The notes: generated by a model not told the origin, from the sequence alone. A stretch of DNA of 64,000 bases from Fibrobacter sp. UWB13 (GCF_900177805.1 NZ_FXAX01000001.1:1116001-1180000), one strand, 5' to 3'; positions 50,212-59,012 are shown, counted from the first letter of the stretch. Program-made: numbers and translations.

Positions 50212-51192
50212 GTGATTAAAGGCGTCAGCTACTTTGGTGTGCGCTCTCCGAAGCTCGCACACGTAGATCTTGTACAGATAAAAGAAGCAGGATACAACGC
50301 AGTCCTCCATACATGGAGCGAAGAAGACCTACAATATTATTATGATACCATGAAGCAGATCGTGAACGATTCTGCCGCCATGGGACTTTCCGTTTACGTG
50401 AACCCGTGGGGAGTCGGACGCGTATTCGGCGGTGAAGCTTATTCGGAACTCACCGCAAGGAATCACGACATGTGTCAGGTCGCCATAGACGGAAAGCCTA
50501 AGGTTGCCGCCTGCCCGAACCACCCGGAGTTCCGCGCCTACATGCACAAGTGGATTGCCACAGTCTGCGATACAAACGTCTCTACGATTTTCTGGGACGA
50601 GCCGCACTTTTACTTCGAGAAGGGCGGGCTTAGCAACTGGAGCTGCCGCTGCGAAAAATGCCGCGCAAAGTTCCGTACAAAGTTTGGCTACGAGATGCCC
50701 GCCGAGCTTACGGATGACATAAAACAGTTCCGCGAAGAAAGCCTTATTGAATTCTTGGACGAGATGACACAAGATGTTAAAGCGCGCGGCAAACGCAACT
50801 GCGTTTGCATGCTCCCACCGTGGTTCCCGGCGGGGCTCGACGACTGGAGTCGTGTCGCGCGCCTCGATGCCGTCGACGAAATTGCAAGCGACCCGTACTG
50901 GGAGCGCGGAGCAAGTGAAGAATGGGTCCGTGAAAAATACCGCGAAACAGCAAATAAGCTCGTCGAAGTCGCAAACCGCTACGGGAAATCCGTACAAATG
51001 TGGGTCAAGGCATACCAGATTGAAGCAGGGCGCGAAAATGACCTCGCCATCGCCGTCGATGAAAGCCGTGCCGCAGGCATCAAGAACATATTCGCCTGGA
51101 GCTACCGTGGCACCGAAACATTAAGTTGGCTGAAAAGCGATAATCCCGACAAAGTTGCAGAGGTATTCCGCACAAAGCTTAAAAATTGCTAA
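50212..51192 (+). CDS. TIM-barrel glycosidase-like protein
   Basis: A 326-residue soluble protein with GTG start at 50212 (AGAGG 9 bases upstream; the longer frame overlaps the previous gene). SYFGVRSPKLAHVDLVQIKE and NAVLHTWSEEDLQYYY open a barrel. TIFWDEPHFYF is a strand ending in two acids, where a glycosidase nucleophile or acid would sit. WSCRCEKCRAKFRTKFGYEMP is a Cys cluster as seen in GH42-like barrels. There is no signal peptide, so it acts in the cytoplasm. The substrate is unknown. Confidence 0.6.
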   Translation: MIKGVSYFGVRSPKLAHVDLVQIKEAGYNAVLHTWSEEDLQYYYDTMKQIVNDSAAMGLSVYVNPWGVGRVFGGEAYSELTARNHDMCQVAIDGKPKVAACPNHPEFRAYMHKWIATVCDTNVSTIFWDEPHFYFEKGGLSNWSCRCEKCRAKFRTKFGYEMPAELTDDIKQFREESLIEFLDEMTQDVKARGKRNCVCMLPPWFPAGLDDWSRVARLDAVDEIASDPYWERGASEEWVREKYRETANKLVEVANRYGKSVQMWVKAYQIEAGRENDLAIAVDESRAAGIKNIFAWSYRGTETLSWLKSDNPDKVAEVFRTKLKNC

Positions 51193-51193
51193 T

Positions 51194-51210
51194 TTGTATT
51201 TTAAATACAA
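51194..51210. promoter_or_regulatory. AT-rich palindrome upstream of the outer-membrane barrel gene
   Basis: TTGTATTT and AAATACAA form a perfect 8-base inverted repeat around one T, about 23 bases before the ATG at 51233. It could be an operator. As an AT-only palindrome it could also be chance. Confidence 0.35.
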
Positions 51211-51232
51211 TTATACACCAAGAGGATCTAAG

Positions 51233-52087
51233 ATGAGAGAAAAAATCATTGGCGCAACGCTTTTACTGGCATCGCTTGCATTCGCTCAATATGAAACAAG
51301 CGGCGATTACTTCGGAACAAGCGAACCGACAAATTCCACAAGCGCTTTCGAAAGCACTTCTTACTCCACAACTACCGCTCCTGAAAAAAAGGAGAAAAAA
51401 GACCCGTACTACCACTCACACAAGGGCTTCTATTTTTCAACAAGCCTGACGTTTGGTTACACCTATCTCCGCTACAATAACCACGACGTGTATTACGATG
51501 GTGTGGAAATCGATGAATACAAGTTTACCGGTTTCATGACTCCTTATGAAGAAGTCCGCCTCGGTGGTTCCATCGCCAACGTAGCCTCTGTTTACGGTTT
51601 ATTGGGCTTTGGTATTGGAACAGGAACGTTCAAAACGGAAAGCATCAACGATAGACATAGCTATGGCGATAGCTACAGCTACGATAACGGATTCTATCAC
51701 AACCAAAGAAAGTACGATGCCACAAGCATCAAGTTCTATTTTGGTGCAGGCTGTGAATTCTACCCCATCCAAGACATCGACAATCCCATGTACGGATTGT
51801 TCCTCGGACTTTCTTACGGTCTTGCTGTTGATGGAGCTTTTTACGAAAAAGTCGACACCTATGATGGATACAAATACGACAAGTCCGAAGGCTTCATCAC
51901 AGGCGCCTTCAGATTTGAAGTGGGTAAGGACTTCTGGTTCAGCAGACGCTGGAGCTTTGGTGTCGCCTTCAACTACACTATTGGTTGGCTTGACCTCGAT
52001 GATTCAGACTACTATGACAGAAGCTATCAAGATAGCGAAACTTATGCTCAACACACCTTCGGTTTGACCATCAGGCTGTCTCACTAA
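51233..52087 (+). CDS. outer-membrane beta-barrel protein (paralogue 1)
   Basis: A 284-residue exported protein. AGAGGATC sets the ATG at 51233. The signal peptide covers about 1-20 (IIGATLLLASLAFAQ), then comes a Ser/Thr-rich linker of about 50 residues. The body has alternating strand residues with many Tyr, Gly and Phe: GFYFSTSLTFGYTYL, PYEEVRLGGSIANVASVYG, FYFGAGCEFYPIQD, and WFSRRWSFGVAFNYTIGW. It ends in a strand, TFGLTIRLSH. It shares these blocks with the next gene, so the two are tandem duplicates. Role unknown. Confidence 0.82.
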   Translation: MREKIIGATLLLASLAFAQYETSGDYFGTSEPTNSTSAFESTSYSTTTAPEKKEKKDPYYHSHKGFYFSTSLTFGYTYLRYNNHDVYYDGVEIDEYKFTGFMTPYEEVRLGGSIANVASVYGLLGFGIGTGTFKTESINDRHSYGDSYSYDNGFYHNQRKYDATSIKFYFGAGCEFYPIQDIDNPMYGLFLGLSYGLAVDGAFYEKVDTYDGYKYDKSEGFITGAFRFEVGKDFWFSRRWSFGVAFNYTIGWLDLDDSDYYDRSYQDSETYAQHTFGLTIRLSH

Positions 52088-52103
52088 AAAATTAACCAAG
52101 GAC

Positions 52104-52129
52104 GCCCGCTAAAAAAGCGGGCTATTTTT
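52104..52129 (+). terminator. intrinsic terminator between the two barrel genes
   Basis: GCCCGCT and AGCGGGC form a 7-bp stem around five A, followed by TATTTTTAT. Confidence 0.85.
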
Positions 52130-52139
52130 ATAAAAAGAT

Positions 52140-52814
52140 ATGATTAAGAAACTACTTGCCACCACTGCTATCGCACTGTTTTTAACATCGCAAGCTTTTG
52201 CGGCTGATACGCGCACAGACGCAAGCAAAGTTCACGCCCACCATGGATTTTATTTCTCTGCAGATTTGGCTTTAAGCTACGCAACATCAGAAGACATTGT
52301 TACCGACTGGGATGATAAAGTCGCTCTGAAATGCAATGGCTGGTTGCCTTACAGCGAGGTCCGGGTCGGCGGATACATTGCAAACATGGTATCTGTTTAC
52401 GGAGCTTTCGGTCTTGGATTAGGGAAAGCCGACTACGAAAACCCGAGCGCCCACGATTCAGATAAAAGAAAAATGGACGCCGTCATAATGAAAGCGCTAT
52501 TGGGTGTCGGTGCCGAATTCTATCCTTTCCAGAACAAAGAAAGCGCTCTTTACGGACTGTATTTCGGGCTTAGCGTAGGCTATGAAATGGTCAAGACGCA
52601 AGACGACAACGATGGTTTGACCTATAACAGCGCAAAAGATGATTTAAACGATTTCCCCAGCGTCTTTATCCGACCTGAAATCGGTTACGACTGGTGGTTC
52701 AGCCCACGCTGGAGATTTGGCGTCGCATTCAACTACTCCTATGGCAAAATTGATGACGACTGGGAAACCAATACAAATCACAGTTTCAACTTTGCCATTA
52801 GAATAGCGCGCTAG
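52140..52814 (+). CDS. outer-membrane beta-barrel protein (paralogue 2)
   Basis: A 224-residue exported protein with signal peptide at about 1-21 (ATTAIALFLTSQAFA). It matches the previous gene in HHGFYFSADLALSYA, PYSEVRVGGYIANMVSVYG, LLGVGAEFYPFQ, LYGLYFGLSVGYE and WFSPRWRFGVAFNYSYG, but lacks the Ser/Thr linker. It would form an 8-to-10-stranded barrel. A terminator separates it from its paralogue, so it has its own expression signals or depends on read-through. Role unknown. Confidence 0.82.
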   Translation: MIKKLLATTAIALFLTSQAFAADTRTDASKVHAHHGFYFSADLALSYATSEDIVTDWDDKVALKCNGWLPYSEVRVGGYIANMVSVYGAFGLGLGKADYENPSAHDSDKRKMDAVIMKALLGVGAEFYPFQNKESALYGLYFGLSVGYEMVKTQDDNDGLTYNSAKDDLNDFPSVFIRPEIGYDWWFSPRWRFGVAFNYSYGKIDDDWETNTNHSFNFAIRIAR

Positions 52815-52817
52815 TTT

Positions 52818-54392
52818 TTACTTCATCACACGTATCGTCGCGGAGCCGTTACGGGACTTCACGAGATACGTGCCTTTTTGTTTTACGAGAGCGCGAACTT
52901 TCTGCGAAACATCTTGAGCGGTTGCGGCCTCGACGCGACCAACATGCGCTCCGAGCATATCGAATACATCGTAGGTTTGTGCGCCCGATGAAGCCTCGAA
53001 TTTCGGACGAATGGCAAGCGACGGATCATAAACATTAATCCAGTCAATGTTCACATAGTTGCTTGTAATCAAGAGCTTCAGCACATGCTCGCCCTTAGTA
53101 AATTCGGCCTGCCCCAATTCCAATCTTTCATAGACATCCCACTCATCGCCCGTTTTTGGAACTTTCGTGGAAGGGACAATTTCTTTATCATCCAAAAGCA
53201 AGCTAAAGCTAGACGATTCCGTACCTGAAGCCACATTCGCAGAAATGTAGAACTTGCCATCACGCTTCACATTCACGGTGTATTCCAGCCATTCGCCTTC
53301 TTGCGTATAACCGATAGCGTAATTGTCTCCGCCCTTATAAATATCGACACCATCCTTACGGTACTCGCCACCCCTGTTCTCGGAATCGTTATCCAAGTAA
53401 GAGGAATTGCCCGAACCTACACCATTGATATCATAGTTTTCCGCCTCGATCTTGCCCGGGATTTTGACGGCCTCACCTGCCACAACACTATCGCCTTCCA
53501 CCTTGCCAAACGGTTTCTGCGGAACAGGTTCCACGGGTTTGCGGTTCACCGCCTTGAGCATCTGCGCTGCATAACGCTTGCCGAATTCCACGTAGGCATC
53601 GTGATTGAAGTGATAGCGGTCCACGCCATTGCCCTTCAAGTTCTCGGACGAGGCGTAATAGGTGTTGTCCATCGTGTTCGGGAGTTTCGACACGCGGTCG
53701 GAATAGCAGCAGCCTTCACGCAAGAGTTCGCCTGCCACGAACGGCACCGTATCGGAGCTCAAGTTGAGCGCCTTGAGAATATCGTCGCGAGTTTTCTTCA
53801 CAATTTTTGGCCAGTCCGGGTAACCGCCGTCCGTTTCGCCCTGGTGGAAGATGATACCCTTGATAACGCCCTTTTCCTGCGCCTTTTTAGCGATGTCGAT
53901 AATCGTCTTCGTCACGTTTCCGTCGCTTGCATATTCTTTCGCGTAGTTCTGGAGCCAGGTTTCTGCCGTCGAGAGGTAACTCGCATACTGATCCTGGTCA
54001 AAGAGCTTGATGCTTGCACCGCCCACCGCGACCGGGATAATCCCAATCGTCACGTCGGGCATGCTGTCGGCCATGGTGCGGCCAAACCAGTCCGCCACAG
54101 AAATCGTGTTGCCGCAGTTAAAGAGCGAAGGCACTGCCGGGTAAACGTCACCGAGCGTATTGCGCCCCTTGCCCGAGCATTTTTGCGTTGCGAAAATTTT
54201 GAAGCGTGAATTTTCGACCTTATCTGCGCTCTGAGCATCAGCCGTGCCGCCCATATTGGACTGCCCGTACGCAATGTAAATGTGGAAATTCGGGTCTGGA
54301 GCAGCACTTGCCGAAATTGCACCAAACGACATCAAGCCCGCAGCAACACATGCCGCGGACGCAAAACCAGAAAGCTTATTAAACATTCCCAT
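52818..54392 (-). CDS. secreted acetyl (xylan) esterase, CE6/SGNH type, with CBM6-like module and C-terminal tail
   Basis: Start taken at the ATG at 54392, with AAAGGG 5 bases upstream. The 524-residue enzyme has a signal peptide (about 1-31). An SGNH esterase domain follows: IYIAYGQSNMGG (Ser 45 as nucleophile), IIFHQGETDGGYP as the HQGE block, and YHFNHDAYVEFGKRYA with the catalytic Asp/His. It would remove acetyl groups from xylan, as CE6 enzymes of F. succinogenes do. A CBM6-like module at about 310-445 starts IPGKIEAENYDINGVGSGN. The tail YDVFDMLGAHVGRVE...GTYLVKS ends in VMK, as in the pectate lyase. Confidence 0.9.
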   Translation of the reverse strand: MGMFNKLSGFASAACVAAGLMSFGAISASAAPDPNFHIYIAYGQSNMGGTADAQSADKVENSRFKIFATQKCSGKGRNTLGDVYPAVPSLFNCGNTISVADWFGRTMADSMPDVTIGIIPVAVGGASIKLFDQDQYASYLSTAETWLQNYAKEYASDGNVTKTIIDIAKKAQEKGVIKGIIFHQGETDGGYPDWPKIVKKTRDDILKALNLSSDTVPFVAGELLREGCCYSDRVSKLPNTMDNTYYASSENLKGNGVDRYHFNHDAYVEFGKRYAAQMLKAVNRKPVEPVPQKPFGKVEGDSVVAGEAVKIPGKIEAENYDINGVGSGNSSYLDNDSENRGGEYRKDGVDIYKGGDNYAIGYTQEGEWLEYTVNVKRDGKFYISANVASGTESSSFSLLLDDKEIVPSTKVPKTGDEWDVYERLELGQAEFTKGEHVLKLLITSNYVNIDWINVYDPSLAIRPKFEASSGAQTYDVFDMLGAHVGRVEAATAQDVSQKVRALVKQKGTYLVKSRNGSATIRVMK

Positions 54393-54468
54393 ATATCCCT
54401 TTGGGTTAAACAACAATTATAAATTATACAGAAATGCGGCTAAGCGCGCGACTGCCCCGAGAAAAACT

Positions 54469-54485
54469 ATAGACAGTTTGTCTAT
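54469..54485. promoter_or_regulatory. 7-bp palindrome upstream of the esterase gene
   Basis: ATAGACA and TGTCTAT pair around GTT, about 77 bases before the esterase start. It could be an operator for that gene or the tip of a leader hairpin. Confidence 0.35.
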
Positions 54486-54506
54486 GCGACTTCGCCGCAG
54501 TACAAC

Positions 54507-54535
54507 AAAAGCCCCGTCGCTTGGACGAGGCTTTT
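54507..54535. terminator. bidirectional terminator downstream of efp
   Basis: AAAAGCC and GGCTTTT, then CGTC and GACG, pair with one mismatch around GCTTG. T-runs are present on both strands. It ends efp, which is read on the minus strand. Confidence 0.85.
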
Positions 54536-54543
54536 GAAAAATC

Positions 54544-54580
54544 ACTGGATCCCATCGCGCTACGCGCTCCAGGATGACAA
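54544..54580. repeat. hairpin repeat with ATGACA end at the efp stop
   Basis: GGATCCCATCGCG and CGCGCTCC surround CTA, followed by AGGATGACAA. The unit ends 5 bases before the efp stop codon. Its GCTCCAGGATGACAA end is close to the copy inside hrpB. Confidence 0.75.
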
Positions 54581-54584
54581 TGTC

Positions 54585-55169
54585 TTACTTTGCGCGTTCG
54601 AGGTAAGAACCGTCGCGGGTATCCACGCGGATCTTGGTGTTGTTTTCGATGAAGAGCGGAATCATCACCTTAGCGCCAGTTTCGAGAGTGGCTTCACGCA
54701 TCACGTTACCGCTGGTGTTGCCCTGAACTGCCGGAGGAGCGTCAACGATCATCAAGTCAACGAAGGTCGGCGGGATAACTTCGATCGGAAGTGTAGCCAT
54801 CGTCTTCGGGTCCTTCCACCAAGTGACTTCGACAGTAGCGCCATCGAGGAGCCAAACTTCGCAGCCATTGAGAGCTTCCTTGGAGATTTCTTCAGTTTCC
54901 TGAGTTTCGCTGTTGAGGAAGTACCAAGTAGAACCGTCGTTGTAGAGGTAGGTCATTTCGGTGTAGGTCACATCAGCTTCTTCCACCGTATCACCGCTCT
55001 TCCAGGTGCGTTCGAGAGTACGGCCAGTCACCAAGTTCTTGATACGAACGCGGTTAAAAGCCTGACCCTTACCCGGCTTCACAAACTGGTTTTCGATGAT
55101 TTCATACGGCTGACCATCAACCATGATTTTCAATTTTTTACGGAATTCGTTGGTGCTTACAGTACCCAT
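54585..55169 (-). CDS. efp: elongation factor P
   Basis: A 194-residue, three-domain translation factor that relieves ribosome stalling at polyproline. GAGGATAAT precedes the ATG. The first domain has QFVKPGKGQAFNRVR, where the loop lysine (K34 in E. coli) takes the beta-lysyl mark. Later WWKDPKTMATLPIEV and GDTRDG-like C-terminal VDTRDGSYLERAK match the OB domains. The divergent neighbour 41 bases away is an EpmB-like enzyme, so lysylation of this lysine is likely. No epmA is seen in the window. Confidence 0.95.
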   Translation of the reverse strand: MGTVSTNEFRKKLKIMVDGQPYEIIENQFVKPGKGQAFNRVRIKNLVTGRTLERTWKSGDTVEEADVTYTEMTYLYNDGSTWYFLNSETQETEEISKEALNGCEVWLLDGATVEVTWWKDPKTMATLPIEVIPPTFVDLMIVDAPPAVQGNTSGNVMREATLETGAKVMIPLFIENNTKIRVDTRDGSYLERAK

Positions 55170-55210
55170 ATTATCCTCTTTTGGTTTTTGATTCTAAATT
55201 TAGCAATATA

Positions 55211-56179
55211 ATGGACAATTCTGTTAAAACATTCACGCATATTTCTGAATTTTTAGACTATTTGGGCAATGATTTTACCGGTTTGACAAGCGAAATGCGC
55301 GCAAACCTCGACCAAGAGCCCACATTCGCATTCAACTGTTCCAAGCACTACGCCGACCTCATCAAAAATTCGGCAGAGCCCGTCAAACTGCTACGCGAGG
55401 TTCTACCGAGCAAGGACGAACTCAAAGATGCCCCCGGCTTTGTCGATGATCCTGTGGGAGACCTCCCCGCCGGCAAGTCCGAATGCATTTTGCAAAAGTA
55501 CGAGAACCGAGCCCTCATCGTCTCGACTTCTGCCTGCGGTGTGCGCTGTAGATTCTGCTTCAGACGCAACTATCCCTTCCAGGACACTCAGAATATCGCG
55601 AGTGAAGTTTCGAACTGGCTGGATGTCCATACGAGCATCTGGGAAGTGATTCTCTCGGGAGGAGACCCGCTCACGCTTGGGCCGGGACCGTTCCGCGACC
55701 TCGTGGAAGCAATCGCATTCCACCCGTCTGTGACGACACTCCGCATCCACACGAGACTCCCGATCATGAGACCGGACCTCGTGATGCAGCATTTTGAACT
55801 TTTGCGTGAACTCCCCGCACGATTCAATTGTGTGCTCGTGGTGCACGTGAACCACCCCGACGAACTAGACGAAGAATCCGCCGCCGTTTTCGCACAACTT
55901 AAATTCAGCGGATGGACACTTTTGAACCAAAGCGTTCTTTTGAAAGGCGTGAACGATGACGCCGATACACTTGAACGCTTGAGCCGCAGACTATTCGAGC
56001 AAGGTGTACTCCCCTACTACCTGCACCAACTCGACCATGCAAAAGGTGTCGCCCATTTTGAAGTCAGCGACGAACGCGCCCGAGAACTCATCGCGCAGAT
56101 TCGCACCAAGCTCCCCGGCTACCTCGTACCGAAACTCGTTCGAGAAATCGCCGGCGAAAAGAGCAAGACGCCGGTGTAG
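55211..56179 (+). CDS. epmB: KamA/EpmB-family radical SAM lysine 2,3-aminomutase-like protein
   Basis: A 322-residue radical SAM enzyme. Start taken at the ATG at 55211; the longer frame would need a TTG. The cluster motif CGVRCRFCFRRNYPF (C-x3-C-x2-C) binds the [4Fe-4S] centre. ILSGGDPLTLGPGPF and RIHTRLPIMRPDLVMQHF are typical of KamA-type enzymes, which need PLP. HQLDHAKGVAHFEV is the conserved C-terminal block. Being divergent from efp supports EpmB, which makes (R)-beta-lysine for EF-P, rather than catabolic lysine aminomutase. Confidence 0.88.
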   Translation: MDNSVKTFTHISEFLDYLGNDFTGLTSEMRANLDQEPTFAFNCSKHYADLIKNSAEPVKLLREVLPSKDELKDAPGFVDDPVGDLPAGKSECILQKYENRALIVSTSACGVRCRFCFRRNYPFQDTQNIASEVSNWLDVHTSIWEVILSGGDPLTLGPGPFRDLVEAIAFHPSVTTLRIHTRLPIMRPDLVMQHFELLRELPARFNCVLVVHVNHPDELDEESAAVFAQLKFSGWTLLNQSVLLKGVNDDADTLERLSRRLFEQGVLPYYLHQLDHAKGVAHFEVSDERARELIAQIRTKLPGYLVPKLVREIAGEKSKTPV

Positions 56180-56188
56180 AAAAATTTT

Positions 56189-58057
56189 TTAATCCTTCCG
56201 TTCGCGTCCGAGGATTCCATTAATGCAATCCTCGAATTCAGTGTCATTACGCTTTCTAATCTCGTACGCTCCCGATTCCATTTCTTTTAGATAGGGAGCA
56301 TTTTCTTCACGGCACTGTTCTTGCGTAATATTTGGATTTTCTCGGTTATACGCATTGCAAACAACATTACCCGATGTCAATGTTACGGACACACTATCCT
56401 TTATTCTCGCATAATTCAATTTCAAATCAAAAGAGTGTCCCTCATAAGTAAACTTCATACTCCTATTCGTTTTTTCTTGCACTGTAATTCCATAATCTTC
56501 AGCTAAAGATTCAACATTCCGACCACCATAGAAAGGAGTTTCAATCTGAATAGAATTTTGGCTGTCCAAGAACATAAATAATTCTTCGACAAAAACGGAT
56601 TTCATGTAATCATAGTCCGCAAGCTCAGCAATATAGAACTCCGTTTTTCCATTATCAATTTTTACAAAATCCTCATCGGCATCATTCAGGCAACCCATTT
56701 CACCTTTAGCATCAATCAGTCTGCACGGCAAAATTTTCCAGATTCCATCAAGCTTTCCAGACGATCCTCCAACAAGGAATATCGTCTCTGTCGATTCAAA
56801 ACCGTCATTACCATCTGCATAAAGTACCGCCGGCCGTGTAAGCGCCAAAGTATCGCCGCGGAAGCCATAGGCATACGTATTTGAATCACCGTAATAGAAA
56901 TCAGGGTCATACATAAATGATTCGCCTTTCTTGAGGCATCCACCCACTTGTTCATCAACAAACGTTAACGAGTCTTGAGTTTCATTAACAAGAGCTTTAC
57001 CGGAATACACCATACGAGCCGATGCAAATGCAGTTTGCACATCAACATTTCCAGAGTCAGCACTTGTAGATGTCTTTACATCACTTTCAAGAATTCCCTG
57101 GATGCATTTTGAGAATTCTCGACCATTATCTCTTTGATATCGCAGCGCATGACCATCAGAATCTGAATCTTTTGCTAGAAAATCCAGATAAGCTGAATTT
57201 TCTTCACGGCATAATTCGGGCGGGACATCATTTTTCTTACTGTAATTGCCAACGCACGTCGTTCCATTAGACGAGAGCGTTACAGCCATACTATCGCTAT
57301 AACGGACATAATCCAATTTCAAGTCAAACGTGCGACCTTCATGTGTAAACTTTATACTCTTATTCGTTTTTTCTAGGACAGTAATTCCATATTTTTTAGG
57401 ACTATTGTTATAACGTGAATAGAAAACATCTTCGAACATAATGGTTTGTTTATCGTTCAAAAATCGGAATACATCACCCACAAAATCCGAGTTCATATAA
57501 TCATAGTTAGCCACATCACCAACACGGAATTCAACTTTATCGCCATCGAGCTTAAAAAACTTTTCGTAAGCGTCATTGTTACAGTAATAAACTCCGTCAA
57601 GATAGAAGCACTGCGTCAAGCGCCAAGTGCCGTTCAACACACCAGAGGTTCCGCCAATATATTGAACCGTCTCAAGTTCTTTTGTTGTTTCATCTTCGTA
57701 AATGAAGGAAAGCTGCAATGTATCTTTGCGGAAGTTATAGGCAAAGTGATTTGTATCTGCAGAATAATAGTCTGGATCATAATAAAGCGATCCATTGTGA
57801 TTAAAGCAGCCCCCCAAGTTTTCAATTACAAACGTAAGAGAATCATTGGATTCATCAACCACAGCCTTACCCAATTGAGACACGCGAGCCGAAGCAAAAG
57901 CAGTCTGAACATCAATGATTCCGCCATCATCATTCGAAGACGTATTCGTATCTTCGGTAAAACCGGAGCACCCCGCAAATAGCGTAATACTAGTGAAAAC
58001 CGTTGCGAAAGCAAGGCTCATGGCAAATATATTTTGCATCAGATTATTCTTTTTCAT
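56189..58057 (-). CDS. lipoprotein made of two tandem copies of one domain
   Basis: Start taken at the ATG at 58057 (MKKNNLMQNIFAMSL), with GGAG six bases upstream. The 622-residue product has a lipobox (FAGC, Cys near residue 30), so it is membrane-anchored. Two copies of about 300 residues follow. VQTAFASAR begins each. Shared blocks are YDPDYY/YDPDFY, GGTSGVLNGTW/GGSSGKLDGIW, DYMNSDFV/DYMKSVFV, and YGITVLEKTNKSIKFTHEG/YGITVQEKTNRSMKFTYEG. The C-terminus of each ends in CREEN. No known domain is recognised. It overlaps the TIGR02147-like regulator by 14 bases, so they are one operon. Confidence 0.85.
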   Translation of the reverse strand: MKKNNLMQNIFAMSLAFATVFTSITLFAGCSGFTEDTNTSSNDDGGIIDVQTAFASARVSQLGKAVVDESNDSLTFVIENLGGCFNHNGSLYYDPDYYSADTNHFAYNFRKDTLQLSFIYEDETTKELETVQYIGGTSGVLNGTWRLTQCFYLDGVYYCNNDAYEKFFKLDGDKVEFRVGDVANYDYMNSDFVGDVFRFLNDKQTIMFEDVFYSRYNNSPKKYGITVLEKTNKSIKFTHEGRTFDLKLDYVRYSDSMAVTLSSNGTTCVGNYSKKNDVPPELCREENSAYLDFLAKDSDSDGHALRYQRDNGREFSKCIQGILESDVKTSTSADSGNVDVQTAFASARMVYSGKALVNETQDSLTFVDEQVGGCLKKGESFMYDPDFYYGDSNTYAYGFRGDTLALTRPAVLYADGNDGFESTETIFLVGGSSGKLDGIWKILPCRLIDAKGEMGCLNDADEDFVKIDNGKTEFYIAELADYDYMKSVFVEELFMFLDSQNSIQIETPFYGGRNVESLAEDYGITVQEKTNRSMKFTYEGHSFDLKLNYARIKDSVSVTLTSGNVVCNAYNRENPNITQEQCREENAPYLKEMESGAYEIRKRNDTEFEDCINGILGRERKD

Positions 58058-58880
58058 TTTTTTCTCCAACTTGTTTGCTCAATGGAAAGAGCTGTAAATT
58101 CATTCGATAAACGCGATCGTAGCTTTTCACGTTCGATACGATTTCCACTACTTTTTTGCGGAAAGCATCAAGTTCTGCAGCTAGGCGCTCATACGCTTCT
58201 CGGTCAAGCCCCATCGTCATGCCCGAAATGTGGCGGTATTCTCGCGTGTAGCGTTCTAGGGATTCGGCAGCCAAATGCGCATATTGCTTTTGCATATTGA
58301 CAACCGTCGCCGAGATAACTTCACGAGAGCTCGAAACACCTTCGCTTGTTTGCACGTAATTTCCGCATTCATCTTTTTTCAAGAGCCCAAGCGATTCCTG
58401 AAGTTCCAATGATTCACGAGCTTCGGCAGCAGAAATGGCAGGCACAAGAGCATGTCCCATTTCAAGAGGCGTTGCGCCCTTCATAATCGGGGCTAGTTCC
58501 CTGAGTGCCGGGTTTGCCCACGACGAAAAATATTCAAACGACTTTGCCTCTAAAAAATCAATCTTGTTTTCTTGCGCAATTTTCATCATCCGTTCAAAAG
58601 CGACTTGACGGACTTCAGAGCGAGCGGAATCGCAAAATTCGACCATCGCACGAAAATATTCTGCTTGCGCACCAGACAAGTTCATCGCCGGCAAGACTTT
58701 TTCAACGCCCACTTTCGAGAGACGCGTTTTACCATCGCAAACAAGTTTCAAAAATCCCGACGAAGAGAAGCCCGCAAGTTTTGCAAACTCGCGCCACGTA
58801 AATGCGGAACACTTTTTACGGCTCTCGTAAAAATCTCGCATGTATTCGCGGTAATCTCTATATTCAAAAACGGATTTCAT
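58044..58880 (-). CDS. TIGR02147-family DNA-binding regulator
   Basis: A 278-residue protein. The N-terminal YRDYREYMRDFYESRK then FTWREFAKLAGFSSSGFLKL reads as a helix-turn-helix (about 28-55) of the TIGR02147 type described from F. succinogenes. The rest is helical (AESLERYTREYRHISGMTM, RLAAELDAFRKKVVEIV), a possible ligand or dimer domain. It ends in KNEKE and overlaps the lipoprotein start. A -35/-10 pair and two palindromes lie upstream (58891 and 59013). It probably controls its own operon. Confidence 0.88.
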   Translation of the reverse strand: MKSVFEYRDYREYMRDFYESRKKCSAFTWREFAKLAGFSSSGFLKLVCDGKTRLSKVGVEKVLPAMNLSGAQAEYFRAMVEFCDSARSEVRQVAFERMMKIAQENKIDFLEAKSFEYFSSWANPALRELAPIMKGATPLEMGHALVPAISAAEARESLELQESLGLLKKDECGNYVQTSEGVSSSREVISATVVNMQKQYAHLAAESLERYTREYRHISGMTMGLDREAYERLAAELDAFRKKVVEIVSNVKSYDRVYRMNLQLFPLSKQVGEKNEKE

Positions 58881-58890
58881 TTTATGGGTA

Positions 58891-58910
58891 ATCTTTACAC
58901 CAATAAAGAT
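58891..58910. promoter_or_regulatory. palindrome overlapping the regulator's -10 element (candidate operator)
   Basis: ATCTTTA and TAAAGAT form a perfect 7-base inverted repeat around six bases. It overlaps the -10 and start point of the regulator promoter, which is the usual place for an autorepressor site. Confidence 0.5.
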
Positions 58911-58934
58911 AAATTACACCGCCAAAAAATTCAA
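58906..58934 (-). promoter_or_regulatory. promoter of the TIGR02147-like gene
   Basis: Read on the minus strand: -35 TTGAAT (58934-58929), 17-base spacer, -10 TATCTT (58911-58906). The start of transcription would be about 20 bases before the ATG at 58880. Confidence 0.55.
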
Positions 58935-59012
58935 CAATAATGAAACAAATTTTTTAAATTTTCTCTATTTTTAACGATTTTTATTTAAAATTGCAGATTT
59001 TTATTTAAGTAT

